Below are positions 1-7,908 of a stretch of 42,225 nucleotides of DNA, in pieces. This DNA comes from an uncultured Bacilli bacterium. GTDB taxonomy: Bacteria; Bacillota_I; Bacilli_A; RFN20; CAG-288. The stretch lies in NCBI GenBank assembly GCA_944332485.1, contig CALVKB010000008.1, forward strand, positions 1-42,225, read 5' to 3'. Made by a program: the position numbers and the translations under genes. Below the pieces are notes generated by a model that was given only the letters and a program-made list of their open reading frames with translations, made no database searches and had not been told where the DNA came from. Position 1 is the stretch's first letter, and every line of letters begins with the position of its first letter.

Positions 1-170
1 GTGTTATCGGCGATGTTGTTGTACTTATTGTTTCAACTTTATTCGGATTGAAAGTAAAACGTTTAGGTTATAAAAGAGTCGGTACTTCTCAAGCCGCATT
101 TTGGGTCAGCATGATAGGTTTTGCTTATGGTTTATTGTTTATAATTCTATTAGTAGCAAAGAGCATTTAA
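1..170 (+). CDS. Membrane protein, 3' end only
   Basis: This open frame runs in from the left edge (reading from base 3) and ends with TAA at 168-170, so only the last 55 residues are visible. They contain a hydrophobic stretch starting VIGDVVVLIVSTLFG, a short basic loop (KVKRLGYKRVG) and a second hydrophobic helix ending LLFIILLVAKSI. This is the pattern of the C-terminal two transmembrane segments of an integral membrane protein. I do not recognise the family. No clear terminator follows it before the lipoprotein gene. Confidence 0.6.
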   Translation, partial: VIGDVVVLIVSTLFGLKVKRLGYKRVGTSQAAFWVSMIGFAYGLLFIILLVAKSI

Positions 171-299
171 AAATTAATATTCTTTATAAATACTAATATG
201 AGTTTTTAATAAACTTTTTTTGGGTTTCAAAATAAAATAATTAAAATGTAAGGGGTTTTAAAATATACTGTCTCTTTATGTTGTTTCTTTAGCTTATTG

Positions 300-320
300 T
301 ATAATACTGCTAGGAGGTGT
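300..320 (+). promoter_or_regulatory. -10 element and ribosome binding site of the lipoprotein gene
   Basis: A perfect -10 hexamer TATAAT lies at 300-305, with TG directly before it. I see no good -35 box at the right distance. A strong Shine-Dalgarno sequence (AGGAGGTG, 313-320) follows and sits 7 bases before the ATG at 328. The short distance between the -10 and the start codon implies a 5' UTR of only about 15 bases. Confidence 0.45.
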
Positions 321-327
321 AATAAAT

Positions 328-1389
328 ATGAAAAAAAGTTTATTACCAATATTAGCATGTTGTGCACTTTCCGTGACAACATTAACTAGTTGTACCAGTG
401 CTGAGAAGGATCCAACTAAGTCATTCGATGAAATCGTTGATAGTACTAAGAAAGTTGATCTCCATGAATTAGGCACCACTATGGATAAAGCCTACATGAG
501 CAATAAAGGTGTCGAGATGAATGGTAACTTGGAAATCACAAGTCTTAAAGATGTCATATCTTTGCTTCCATTTTCACAAACATCAACAACAGCTCCAACA
601 ACATTGTTGGAAGCTTTGCTTGCAAGTATTGATACAATCAAACTCGATGTTTCGTTCTCTACAAAGACCGCTATGAATGAAGATAATACCATTGATGCGT
701 ATCTCAATGTCAATTTAAGCGGTTCTATTTCTTTAGTAGAGAGTTATTTCGGTACGCCAGTTGATGCTACAGTTAAACTTAATGCTTCAGTATATGCTCT
801 TCAAGAGACTGCTTCTATTTATTATTCTGGAACAGGTTCTATCAAATTGAAATACGATACTAACAAGATTTCCGGCACTAAGGAAGTTGCATTAAAGACT
901 TTAGTTAGTTCAGTTGAAAGTATCGTAAATCAATCTATAAGATTTGAAATTACTCCTGAAAGCGAAGTGGAAGGTTTCTTCGATTTTTTAAGTTTCTTAG
1001 TTGCTCCAACACAGCATTATAATGAACAACAGGGTGATACAAGTTCTACTCCAGTGAATGAATCATACTTTGAATCTTTGCTTACTGTGTTTACTGTTTC
1101 TGATGAAGAAGATAAAATTCCATATGCTAAAATCGGAGTTGCAGCAAATGATAATGTCGTATTTGAGATGTCGCTAAAAGATATTATTGGCGATAAAACA
1201 GACGTTGATGAGTCATTACGTGCAGTCATTGATAATGAGACAGGATTCATCACATTCATGAGTTTCTATTCACCAGATAATTATGTTGCTAAAGCTGACA
1301 TAAAATACGGTGAAACTAGTGTTAAGTTAGATAATGCCGATAAGTACAAACTCGTCGATTTAGATGAGTTATTCTCCTCTTTAGGATAA
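328..1389 (+). CDS. Predicted lipoprotein of unknown function
   Basis: This 353-residue protein has a type II signal peptide: basic MKK, a hydrophobic core (residues 5-18) and lipobox L19-T20-S21-C22, so Cys22 should be lipidated and the protein anchored on the outer face of the membrane. The mature part is rich in Ser, Thr, Asp and Val and looks like one extended beta-rich domain. Its repeated pattern of alternating polar and hydrophobic strands resembles LolA/LppX-like folds in general character, but I cannot assign it to one. The start is well supported by AGGAGGTG 7 bases upstream. The gene appears monocistronic, with its own -10 box and its own terminator (1432-1460). Confidence 0.85.
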   Translation: MKKSLLPILACCALSVTTLTSCTSAEKDPTKSFDEIVDSTKKVDLHELGTTMDKAYMSNKGVEMNGNLEITSLKDVISLLPFSQTSTTAPTTLLEALLASIDTIKLDVSFSTKTAMNEDNTIDAYLNVNLSGSISLVESYFGTPVDATVKLNASVYALQETASIYYSGTGSIKLKYDTNKISGTKEVALKTLVSSVESIVNQSIRFEITPESEVEGFFDFLSFLVAPTQHYNEQQGDTSSTPVNESYFESLLTVFTVSDEEDKIPYAKIGVAANDNVVFEMSLKDIIGDKTDVDESLRAVIDNETGFITFMSFYSPDNYVAKADIKYGETSVKLDNADKYKLVDLDELFSSLG

Positions 1390-1431
1390 TAAACTGACAA
1401 ATTGAAAGTTAATTAAAAATTTTATCTATCT

Positions 1432-1460
1432 AAAAAGATCACTTCGGTGATCTTTTTTTT
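1432..1460 (+). terminator. Intrinsic terminator of the lipoprotein gene
   Basis: Stem GATCAC/GTGATC, extended by A-U pairs, closes a TTCG tetraloop and is followed by eight T residues. It lies 43 bases after the lipoprotein stop codon. The UUCG loop makes it an especially stable hairpin. Confidence 0.9.
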
Positions 1461-1463
1461 ATG

Positions 1464-1490
1464 AAAAAAACCACCTTGCGGTGGCTTTTT
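1464..1490 (-). terminator. Intrinsic terminator of the rpmG-efp-yneF operon
   Basis: On the minus strand the hairpin has stem GCCACC/GGTGG with loop GCAA, followed by seven T residues. It lies just after the yneF stop codon. It sits back to back with the plus-strand terminator at 1432-1460, so the two converging transcripts are ended independently. Confidence 0.85.
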
Positions 1491-1506
1491 GATAAATACT
1501 CATTTC

Positions 1507-1758
1507 TTATTTTTTCTTCTTTGAAGGGTTGTTCGCTTCTTCCATCGAACGCATGACTTGTCTTATTTGTGCTTCAGATGGTTTTCTTCCCATTTGTAAG
1601 AACATCGCACGGATCATCTTTTCATTGACAGGTGGGTTTTTCTTGAGAGCTCTTTTGAATACAACTCTTGCAACAAAGTAACCGATAACTAACCCAGCAA
1701 TCAAACAGATAATTACGATGAAAGCGATCCAACCACCGTGAATATCCACTAAAAACAT
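1507..1758 (-). CDS. yneF: UPF0154 family membrane protein YneF
   Basis: This 83-residue protein has one N-terminal transmembrane helix (about residues 10-30) followed by a basic cytoplasmic tail. The tail carries the family signature KNPPVNEKMIRAMFLQMGRKPSE and then QIRQVMRSM, matching the UPF0154/YneF family of Firmicutes and Mollicutes. Its molecular role is not known. It follows efp by 12 bases on the same strand and ends in the terminator at 1464-1490. The ribosome binding site is weak (AGGT), so translation may depend on coupling to efp. The C-terminus is unusually lysine-rich (SKKKK). Confidence 0.85.
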   Translation of the reverse strand: MFLVDIHGGWIAFIVIICLIAGLVIGYFVARVVFKRALKKNPPVNEKMIRAMFLQMGRKPSEAQIRQVMRSMEEANNPSKKKK

Positions 1759-1770
1759 ATTCTTTACCTA

Positions 1771-2337
1771 TTATGCTCTTGAATCGTATTCACCGGTGTC
1801 GGTTCTGACGATGATTTTTGTACCATTTTTAACGAACATCGGAACTTTCAATTTATAACCTGTCTCTAAAATAGCATCCTTCATAGCTTTGTTAACAGTA
1901 TCACCTTTGACTGCATCATCGGTTTCAACAACTTCAAGTGTAACTTTAACAGGAAGTTCGATACCCATAATTTCATCATTGTAATATGTAATTTTAACAA
2001 CACTATTTGATGTTAAAAAGTTGGATTCCCAAGTGAGTCTTTGTTTGCTGATGGAAACTTGATCATAGGTTTCTTGATTCATGAAAACTAAATCTGTACC
2101 ATCATCATACAAGTAAATCATATCTCTTTTATCTAAGAAGATAAGTTCAACTTTATCATCACCATTGAAAGAAATATCGGAGATTGATCCAGTTCTCAAA
2201 TTTTTACATTTGATTTTGACGATCATCTGTCTCATAGCTGTTTTGTTGTGTTGAATATCCAAAACGCTCAAGAGTTCATTTTTATAGATAAAGTTTCTAC
2301 CTGGTCCTAAATCACCTACTGATTTGATATCTGCCAT
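1771..2337 (-). CDS. efp: Translation elongation factor P
   Basis: EF-P binds stalled ribosomes between the P and E sites and helps form peptide bonds at polyproline. The 188-residue length is normal. Landmarks are an N-terminal KOW-like domain, KCKNLRTGS after the domain I loop, the central OB region, and the C-terminal TDTGEYDSRA signature. The oddity is the loop at domain I that normally reads KPGKG and carries the modified Lys or Arg. Aligning the flanking QH and NLRTG, this protein has KTAMRQ there, so the usual tip lysine is Met with Arg beside it. Family assignment is secure; the modification state is open. It lies between rpmG and yneF in one operon. Confidence 0.93.
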   Translation of the reverse strand: MADIKSVGDLGPGRNFIYKNELLSVLDIQHNKTAMRQMIVKIKCKNLRTGSISDISFNGDDKVELIFLDKRDMIYLYDDGTDLVFMNQETYDQVSISKQRLTWESNFLTSNSVVKITYYNDEIMGIELPVKVTLEVVETDDAVKGDTVNKAMKDAILETGYKLKVPMFVKNGTKIIVRTDTGEYDSRA

Positions 2338-2352
2338 ATATGAAAACTCCTA

Positions 2353-2514
2353 TTATTTCTTGATTTCAACGTGTAATGTGTGTTTATTACATCTTGGACA
2401 GTATTTTTTCTTTTCAAATTTTCCAGGATTTGTTTTTTTATTCTTTGTGGAAATGTAGTTTTCCATGTTACAAACTGAACATTTTAAAGTGAAGTTCATT
2501 CTTGGTTCTGCCAT
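2353..2514 (-). CDS. rpmG: 50S ribosomal protein L33
   Basis: This 53-residue protein begins [15 protein letters not shown] and ends [10 protein letters not shown]. It has the L33 fold pattern with two CxxC pairs (C12/C15 and C39/C42) that would bind one zinc ion, so this is the zinc-containing (C+) form. The segment [20 protein letters not shown] is typical of the family. The start is supported by AAGGAGAC upstream on the minus strand. It is the first gene of the rpmG-efp-yneF operon. Confidence 0.93.
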   Translation of the reverse strand: MAEPRMNFTLKCSVCNMENYISTKNKKTNPGKFEKKKYCPRCNKHTLHVEIKK

Positions 2515-2662
2515 ATTTTAAGTCTCCTTTATTAAATTTAAGCATTAAAAAACGCTTTGTATAGTTTACAAATTTACAAACCTATTTTCAAGTATATATT
2601 TATATTATCTATATAATGAGTTTTTCATAAATTTTTGGTGTCATTTAAATTGTAATTAATTA

Positions 2663-2706
2663 AGTAAAACACAGATTTTACTCAAGTATAATATTAAAAA
2701 AGAGGT
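2663..2706 (+). promoter_or_regulatory. ispG promoter with an inverted repeat, and ribosome binding site
   Basis: A TATAAT -10 box lies at 2687-2692. Just upstream, where the spacer and -35 region should be, is a perfect 7-base inverted repeat AGTAAAA/TTTTACT (2663-2669 and 2676-2682) with a 6-base centre. No consensus -35 is visible. AGAGGT at 2701-2706 is the Shine-Dalgarno sequence for the ATG at 2712. The inverted repeat could be an operator for a dimeric regulator; no protein can be named. Confidence 0.45.
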
Positions 2707-2711
2707 TGAAT

Positions 2712-3767
2712 ATGATTACAAGAGAACATACAAAAGAGTTCAATATCGGAAATAAAAAAATCGGAAAAAATAATCCAATTTTGATTCAGACGATGTCCGA
2801 TATTAAAACAAGCGATGTTGAAAATAACATTAAATTGATCGATGATTGTGTCAAATTAGGTTGTGATATGATCAGATTTTCAGTTCTTGATGAGGAGGAT
2901 TGCAAAGCCTTAAAGGAGATCAAACAACATTCAAAAATACCTGTGATCGCAGATATTCACTTCAATTATATGTTCGCTATAAAAGCCTTAGAGGCAAATT
3001 TTGATAAGATAAGAATAAACCCTGGTAATTTTTCATATCGACATCTTGATGAACTGATTGAAAAATTGATTGAAAAAGATAGTTGTGTAAGAATAGGTGT
3101 TAATTCTGGTTCGCTTGGAAAATACGAGCAGAACAATACAGAAGTTGCAAAACAATTTTTTAATGCAGTTGATGAGATGTTACTTCCATTCAAGAAGAAG
3201 AACTTTGAGAAGATAGTGATATCTTGTAAACATTCAAATCCTAATACCACAAAGCTTCTATATGAACTTATCGCTTCGCATTATGATTATCCTTTACATT
3301 TGGGAGTAACAGAATCAGGTTATGGAATAAACGGAGCTATAAAAACTTGCGTTGGTTTAATACCGTTGTTGAATGAAGGATTAGGTAATACAATTAGAAT
3401 TTCTCTATCTGATAGTCCACAGGATGAGATAGTTGCCTGTAAAACTTTACTTGGTTCTTTGAATTTGAAAAAAGATATACCAACTTTGATAAGCTGTCCG
3501 ACCTGTGGGAGAACTCAAGTAAATGTCAAAAAATTTGCACGTTTAGTTGAAGAAAAATTGAAATATGTCAATAAAAATATAAGCGTGGCAGTGATGGGGT
3601 GTCCTGTTAATGGACCTGGTGAAGCTAAAAATGCAGATATTGGTATAGCAGGTGGAAAAAACACGTTCACACTTTTTAGAAAAGGTAAAGTTATTGCTAC
3701 TTACGAGCAAGAACAAGCCTTGAAGGAAGTTTTTAAACTTTTGGAGCATATAGAAAATGAAGATTAA
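2712..3767 (+). CDS. ispG: 4-hydroxy-3-methylbut-2-en-1-yl diphosphate synthase (IspG/GcpE)
   Basis: IspG converts methylerythritol cyclodiphosphate to HMBPP in the MEP isoprenoid pathway, using a [4Fe-4S] cluster. The N-terminal TIM-barrel part contains IADIHFNYMFA and KIRINPGNF. The C-terminal cluster domain has SCPTCGRTQ and MGCPVNGPGEAKNADIGIAGG, giving the three cluster cysteines. Length (351 residues) fits the short two-domain bacterial form. The frame is open six bases further to a TTG at 2706, but the ATG at 2712 has the properly placed AGAGGT, so I use it. The gene's 3' end overlaps the next reading frame by 11 bases. Its pathway partner ispH lies at 11992-12861. Confidence 0.95.
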   Translation: MITREHTKEFNIGNKKIGKNNPILIQTMSDIKTSDVENNIKLIDDCVKLGCDMIRFSVLDEEDCKALKEIKQHSKIPVIADIHFNYMFAIKALEANFDKIRINPGNFSYRHLDELIEKLIEKDSCVRIGVNSGSLGKYEQNNTEVAKQFFNAVDEMLLPFKKKNFEKIVISCKHSNPNTTKLLYELIASHYDYPLHLGVTESGYGINGAIKTCVGLIPLLNEGLGNTIRISLSDSPQDEIVACKTLLGSLNLKKDIPTLISCPTCGRTQVNVKKFARLVEEKLKYVNKNISVAVMGCPVNGPGEAKNADIGIAGGKNTFTLFRKGKVIATYEQEQALKEVFKLLEHIENED

Positions 3768-4854
3768 TTTGTCAGCTGAGATTATTGAAGATCTTTATAA
3801 AAAACATTGTTTTAATAATATTGCAAATGAGCTTTTATCAAATTATTTTCTAACACAGAATGATAATGAAAATAGCTATGCAAAACAATGTTCAAAACTT
3901 AAATCATCATTGTATAAAAATTACGTAATCAAGAATATTTTAAAAGATGCAACGGAGTATTCTTTAAGTAACGAAGAAAAAGAACAGTTAAAGAATAAAT
4001 ATTTAGAGTCATTTGAAGTTTAAAATAATAAAACTTATGAGCAAGATCCGTATTTTTTAAATATCAAACCTAAATCGAACAAATATAAGGATTTCATCCT
4101 TGATTATAATTATTTCCAAAAAGGTGAAATTTTAAATGTTGATGAATTGAGTTTTAAACAAGATAACATCTCTGAAATAAATAAAATAGGTTATTTTTCA
4201 GATACATTCAATTATTTAGTTTTGTTAGAGAACGATGAAGTTTGGATGTCGATAACTCCTTTTGAAATTAACACTATGAGAAACTCAATCAAAAATGCAT
4301 ATGGAAATGTTCTTGTTTGTGGTTTAGGCTTAGGATATTACCCTTATATGGTTTCATTCAACAGTAATGTTAAAAATATATACATCGTTGAATTTGAAAA
4401 GCAAATAATCGATATTTTTTCTTATTCTATCTACCCTTTAATGAAAAAACAATTTGAAATTATTAAAGGAGATTGTTTTGATTTATTCGATAAAGTTATA
4501 AAAGAAAAAAATATCAATTATGTTTTCTTTGACATATATCATGATGAACATGATGGTTTGGAATCATACTTGTTAGGGAAGAAAATTAGCAAAAAATATC
4601 CAGAAGTTCATTTTGAATTCTGGATTGAAAAATCGATGAAAGCTTACATTAAAAAAATCTTAATAACAGCAATTTACGAAACGTATATTAATTATATTTC
4701 TGACGAAAATGAAGATACTATAGAAACAGTTTTATTATCAAAAATTAAAGAAATTTACAAGGATTTAACAATAGATTCAAAGGAAAAATTGTACTCTCTA
4801 TTTTCAGAAGAGAATATCGATAAATTGATCGATTTGATAGTAACTTCTATTTAA
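3757..4854 (+). pseudogene. Methyltransferase-like gene interrupted by one in-frame TAA
   Basis: An 88-codon frame starts at ATG 3757, overlapping the end of ispG, and stops at TAA 4021-4023. The same frame then stays open without another stop to TAA 4852-4854. The stretch after the stop reads like coding sequence at once (NNKTYEQDPYFLNIKPKSNK), and the second part has no ATG or clear ribosome binding site near its front; the first possible initiator is a TTG at 4147. Read through, the product is about 364 residues. The later part has a Rossmann methyltransferase-like motif VLVCGLGLGYYPYMV followed by IYIVEFEKQIIDIF, and a later YVFFDIYHDEHD, resembling SAM-dependent or spermidine-synthase-like enzymes. 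Substrate unknown. Nonsense mutation, sequencing error or readthrough are all possible. Confidence 0.7.
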
Positions 4855-6176
4855 AATTCCTCAGTATTTTTCTGTTTTTTCTTCTTAATATTGGTGTAAA
4901 TAATCTTCTCTTTGTGTTTTTGTTTGACACGTTCGACTGCTTTTTTCACACGTTTTTTGTAATTTGGTTTCACTTTATTAGAACGTAATTTTCTGACAGT
5001 TTCACGTATTTTATCGTTCAAGGCTTCATTTAAATGTTTGGTTGTTTTATTCAAAACTTTCTTTTTTTCTTCCTTGATACCATCTTTGGTCAAAGATAAA
5101 TTAATAAATTTAACATTCTTCTTTTTCAATGTTTCAACTTTTTTGTTATTTTCATCGGAATATAAAATGAAAGATGAACCATAAGTGTCGAATCTTCCAC
5201 ATCTACCAGCACGATGGAAATAATAATTAAGATCATTTGGTAAATCAATAGATATTACAACATCGACATTTTGAATATCCAAGCCGCGTGCTCCAATGTC
5301 TGAAGAAATCAGTATTGAATTTTGTTTTAAATTGAAATTTTCAAGGACATTTTTGATCTCTCTTTTAGATAAATCACCATGTAAAACAAGATGATCAATC
5401 TCTTGCTTGTACAAGTTTTTGCTCAATTCAGGAATATTTTTCTTATTAGAAACAAAGATTATTGTTTTAAAAGCGTGTGAATATTCCAAAATTTCTTTGA
5501 TGGCTTGGATATTGTCATAGTGTTTAGTATTAACAAGGTAGTGTTTTATATTTGTTGTGTTGATTGAATTGTTTCTAACATCTATTATTTTGTTGGTTTT
5601 AATGAGTTTTTTCAGTGTTGTTATCTCGTGTTCATTCAAACTGGCAGAAAAAACCGCAATTTGGCAATTTATTGTATCAACAAGTGATATTAATTCATCA
5701 TCAAAGCCATCGAAAGCAATCATATCACCTTCATCAATAATGACTCTTTTAACTGTCTTAAGATTGTAAAAAGAATTCAATTTTCCAAATAATGATGGGG
5801 TGATTATCAATATATTTGCAGTCTGTTTGTAATTTTTTAAATCATATTCATTCTTTAAAAGTGTGATAGATATATTCTTGTTATAAACCTTTTTAATATT
5901 TTGACAAACATCAAAAATCTGTTCACCAAGTGATGTAGTTGGAACAACAATTATTGCATTCAAACAATTTAATTGAATATCGTTGAAAATTGGGACTAAA
6001 TAAGCTAAAGTCTTACCGGTTCCAGTTGGAGCTAACATAATATAGGAAGAATTAGAGTTGCATAACAAAGGTATAGCTCTGTCTTGAATATCAGAGCACT
6101 TGTAAAAACCAAGTTTATTTAAAGCTTCCACCAATTCAGCATTTAAAAATTTGAAATTTGAAAACTTATTACCCAT
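4851..6176 (-). CDS. DEAD-box-type RNA helicase with DEGD motif II
   Basis: An ATP-dependent RNA helicase of superfamily 2, probably acting in ribosome assembly or RNA turnover. Motifs in order: Q motif GFYKCSDIQDRAIP (23-36), motif I APTGTGKT (49-56), Ia PTTSL (79-83), Ib ITPSLFG (125-131), motif II DEGD (148-151), motif III SAS (177-179), motif IV IIFVSNKK, motif V SSDIGARGLDI and motif VI HRAGRCGR. DEGD and SAS replace the usual DEAD and SAT; the Asp-Glu needed for Mg-ATP is kept. The C-terminus is a lysine-rich tail, likely for RNA binding. It is the last gene of the minus-strand run from apt, overlaps the aspS end by one base, and overlaps the converging split gene by four bases. Confidence 0.9.
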   Translation of the reverse strand: MGNKFSNFKFLNAELVEALNKLGFYKCSDIQDRAIPLLCNSNSSYIMLAPTGTGKTLAYLVPIFNDIQLNCLNAIIVVPTTSLGEQIFDVCQNIKKVYNKNISITLLKNEYDLKNYKQTANILIITPSLFGKLNSFYNLKTVKRVIIDEGDMIAFDGFDDELISLVDTINCQIAVFSASLNEHEITTLKKLIKTNKIIDVRNNSINTTNIKHYLVNTKHYDNIQAIKEILEYSHAFKTIIFVSNKKNIPELSKNLYKQEIDHLVLHGDLSKREIKNVLENFNLKQNSILISSDIGARGLDIQNVDVVISIDLPNDLNYYFHRAGRCGRFDTYGSSFILYSDENNKKVETLKKKNVKFINLSLTKDGIKEEKKKVLNKTTKHLNEALNDKIRETVRKLRSNKVKPNYKKRVKKAVERVKQKHKEKIIYTNIKKKKQKNTEEF

Positions 6177-7906
6177 TATTTATATTCATCCTTAATTTGA
6201 AGACCGAGAATATCAACAGCTTCTGTATCCACTTTGGAAGGACATTTTGCCATTGGACAATAGGCGTTAAGATTCTTTGGAAATGCGACAACATCACGGA
6301 CATTGTCAGTTTCATTTAAGATCATACATAGACGTTCCAATCCTAAACCAAAACCACCCATCGGTGGGGTTCCATAATTGAAACTGTCGATGAAAAATCC
6401 GAATTTTCTTTCGATATCTTCCTTGCTGAAACCGAGAATGTTGAACACTTTCTCTTGAACATGTCCATCGTAAATTCTCAAAGCACCACTTGAAAGTTCA
6501 ACACCGTTTAAAACTGTATCATAGGAATACGAGAAAATTTTCTCTGGTTTTGTCTCAAGTAATTTCAAATCTTCATCACGTGGTCTGGTGAATGGATTGG
6601 AAAGACATTCATATGACCCATCCTCTTTCTTTTCAAATAATGGCCAATCGACAACAAAGCATGGTGCAAAAACATCCTTATGACGAAGGCCTAATAAATC
6701 ACCGTATTTAAGTCTTAATAAACCTAAATTTGTTGAGAGAAGTTCTTTATTTTTATCAGCACCTAATATCAATAAATCATTTGATTCTAAGTGTAAATTT
6801 TCGATAATTTTTGCTTTTGATTCTTCAGTTATGAATTTTGAAACACCACCTGTTAAGTCATTATTTTCAACTTTTATGTGGCTAACACCATACAATTTGT
6901 TCTTCTTGACTAATTCATTATCAAGATCCATCATCTTTCTTGAGACATTAGAAGCGTAGTTTTTAACGATAATACCTCGAACTGTTTTACCTTTATATGC
7001 TTCAAAACTTGAATCTTTGAAGTACTTTGTCAAATCTAAAATCTCCATGCCAAATCTTAAATCTGGTTTATCAGTTCCGTATTTATTGATGGCATCAGTG
7101 TATTTGACAAGTTTGAATTTTGGAAGTTTGACATTCAAAATTTCTTTGAAAACTTTCTTCAACATCCCTTCAATAACTTTCAAAACATCATCTCTATGAA
7201 CAAAGGACATCTCGCAATCGATTTGAACAAATTCCGGTTGTCTATCAGCTCTTTGATCCTCATCGCGGTAGCAAAGAGCTATTTGATAGTATTTATCAAA
7301 TCCGGAGATCATCAAAAGTTGCTTGTAAATTTGTGGAGATTGTGGCAAAGCGTAAAATTGACCTTTGTAAATTCTTGAAGGTACCAAATAGTCTCTTGCA
7401 CCTTCGGGAGTTGATTTGACCAACGTTGGAGTGCAGATTTCGTTGAAGTCGAGTTTCTCAAGATAATTTCTGACAACTTTCAAAATCTTATGTCTGGTTT
7501 TGAGATATTTTTGCATCAAAGGCCTTCTTAAATCAAGATAACGATATTTAAGTCTGGTGTCCTCAGAGGCATTTGTATCATCATCGATTGTAAAAGGGGT
7601 AGTTTGTGAATGAGCGAAAACTTTCAACTCAGTGCAGACAACTTCGATCTCTCCGGTTTTCAGATGTGGGTTTGGTACATCTTTCAATTTAACAACACCT
7701 TTCACTTGAACACAATCTTCCATGTGCAAAGGTGTTTTTTCGAAAATTGTCGGATCGATATTTATCTGTGTCATACCATAGGTATCACGAAGATCGATAA
7801 ATACCAAACTTCCTAAATTTCTAACTTTATTAACCCAACCACAGAGAGTAACTTGTTTATCGACATCTTTTTTTGTTAGTTCATTACAGTTAACAGTTCT
7901 TAGCAT
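6176..7906 (-). CDS. aspS: Aspartyl-tRNA synthetase
   Basis: Class II synthetase that charges tRNA-Asp. The N-terminal OB anticodon-binding domain reads VTLCGWVNKVRNLGSLVFIDLRD. The catalytic domain contains QSPQIYKQLLMISGFDKYYQIALCYRDEDQRADRQPEF (motif 2 region with the flipping-loop partner) and GGFGLGLERLCMIL (motif 3). The bacterial GAD insertion domain lies between. Length of 576 residues is normal. It follows hisS by only two bases and is followed by the helicase with a one-base overlap, so the three are co-transcribed. Whether it is discriminating for Asp versus Asn tRNA cannot be decided from this window. Confidence 0.96.
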   Translation of the reverse strand: MLRTVNCNELTKKDVDKQVTLCGWVNKVRNLGSLVFIDLRDTYGMTQINIDPTIFEKTPLHMEDCVQVKGVVKLKDVPNPHLKTGEIEVVCTELKVFAHSQTTPFTIDDDTNASEDTRLKYRYLDLRRPLMQKYLKTRHKILKVVRNYLEKLDFNEICTPTLVKSTPEGARDYLVPSRIYKGQFYALPQSPQIYKQLLMISGFDKYYQIALCYRDEDQRADRQPEFVQIDCEMSFVHRDDVLKVIEGMLKKVFKEILNVKLPKFKLVKYTDAINKYGTDKPDLRFGMEILDLTKYFKDSSFEAYKGKTVRGIIVKNYASNVSRKMMDLDNELVKKNKLYGVSHIKVENNDLTGGVSKFITEESKAKIIENLHLESNDLLILGADKNKELLSTNLGLLRLKYGDLLGLRHKDVFAPCFVVDWPLFEKKEDGSYECLSNPFTRPRDEDLKLLETKPEKIFSYSYDTVLNGVELSSGALRIYDGHVQEKVFNILGFSKEDIERKFGFFIDSFNYGTPPMGGFGLGLERLCMILNETDNVRDVVAFPKNLNAYCPMAKCPSKVDTEAVDILGLQIKDEYK

Positions 7907-7908
7907 TT

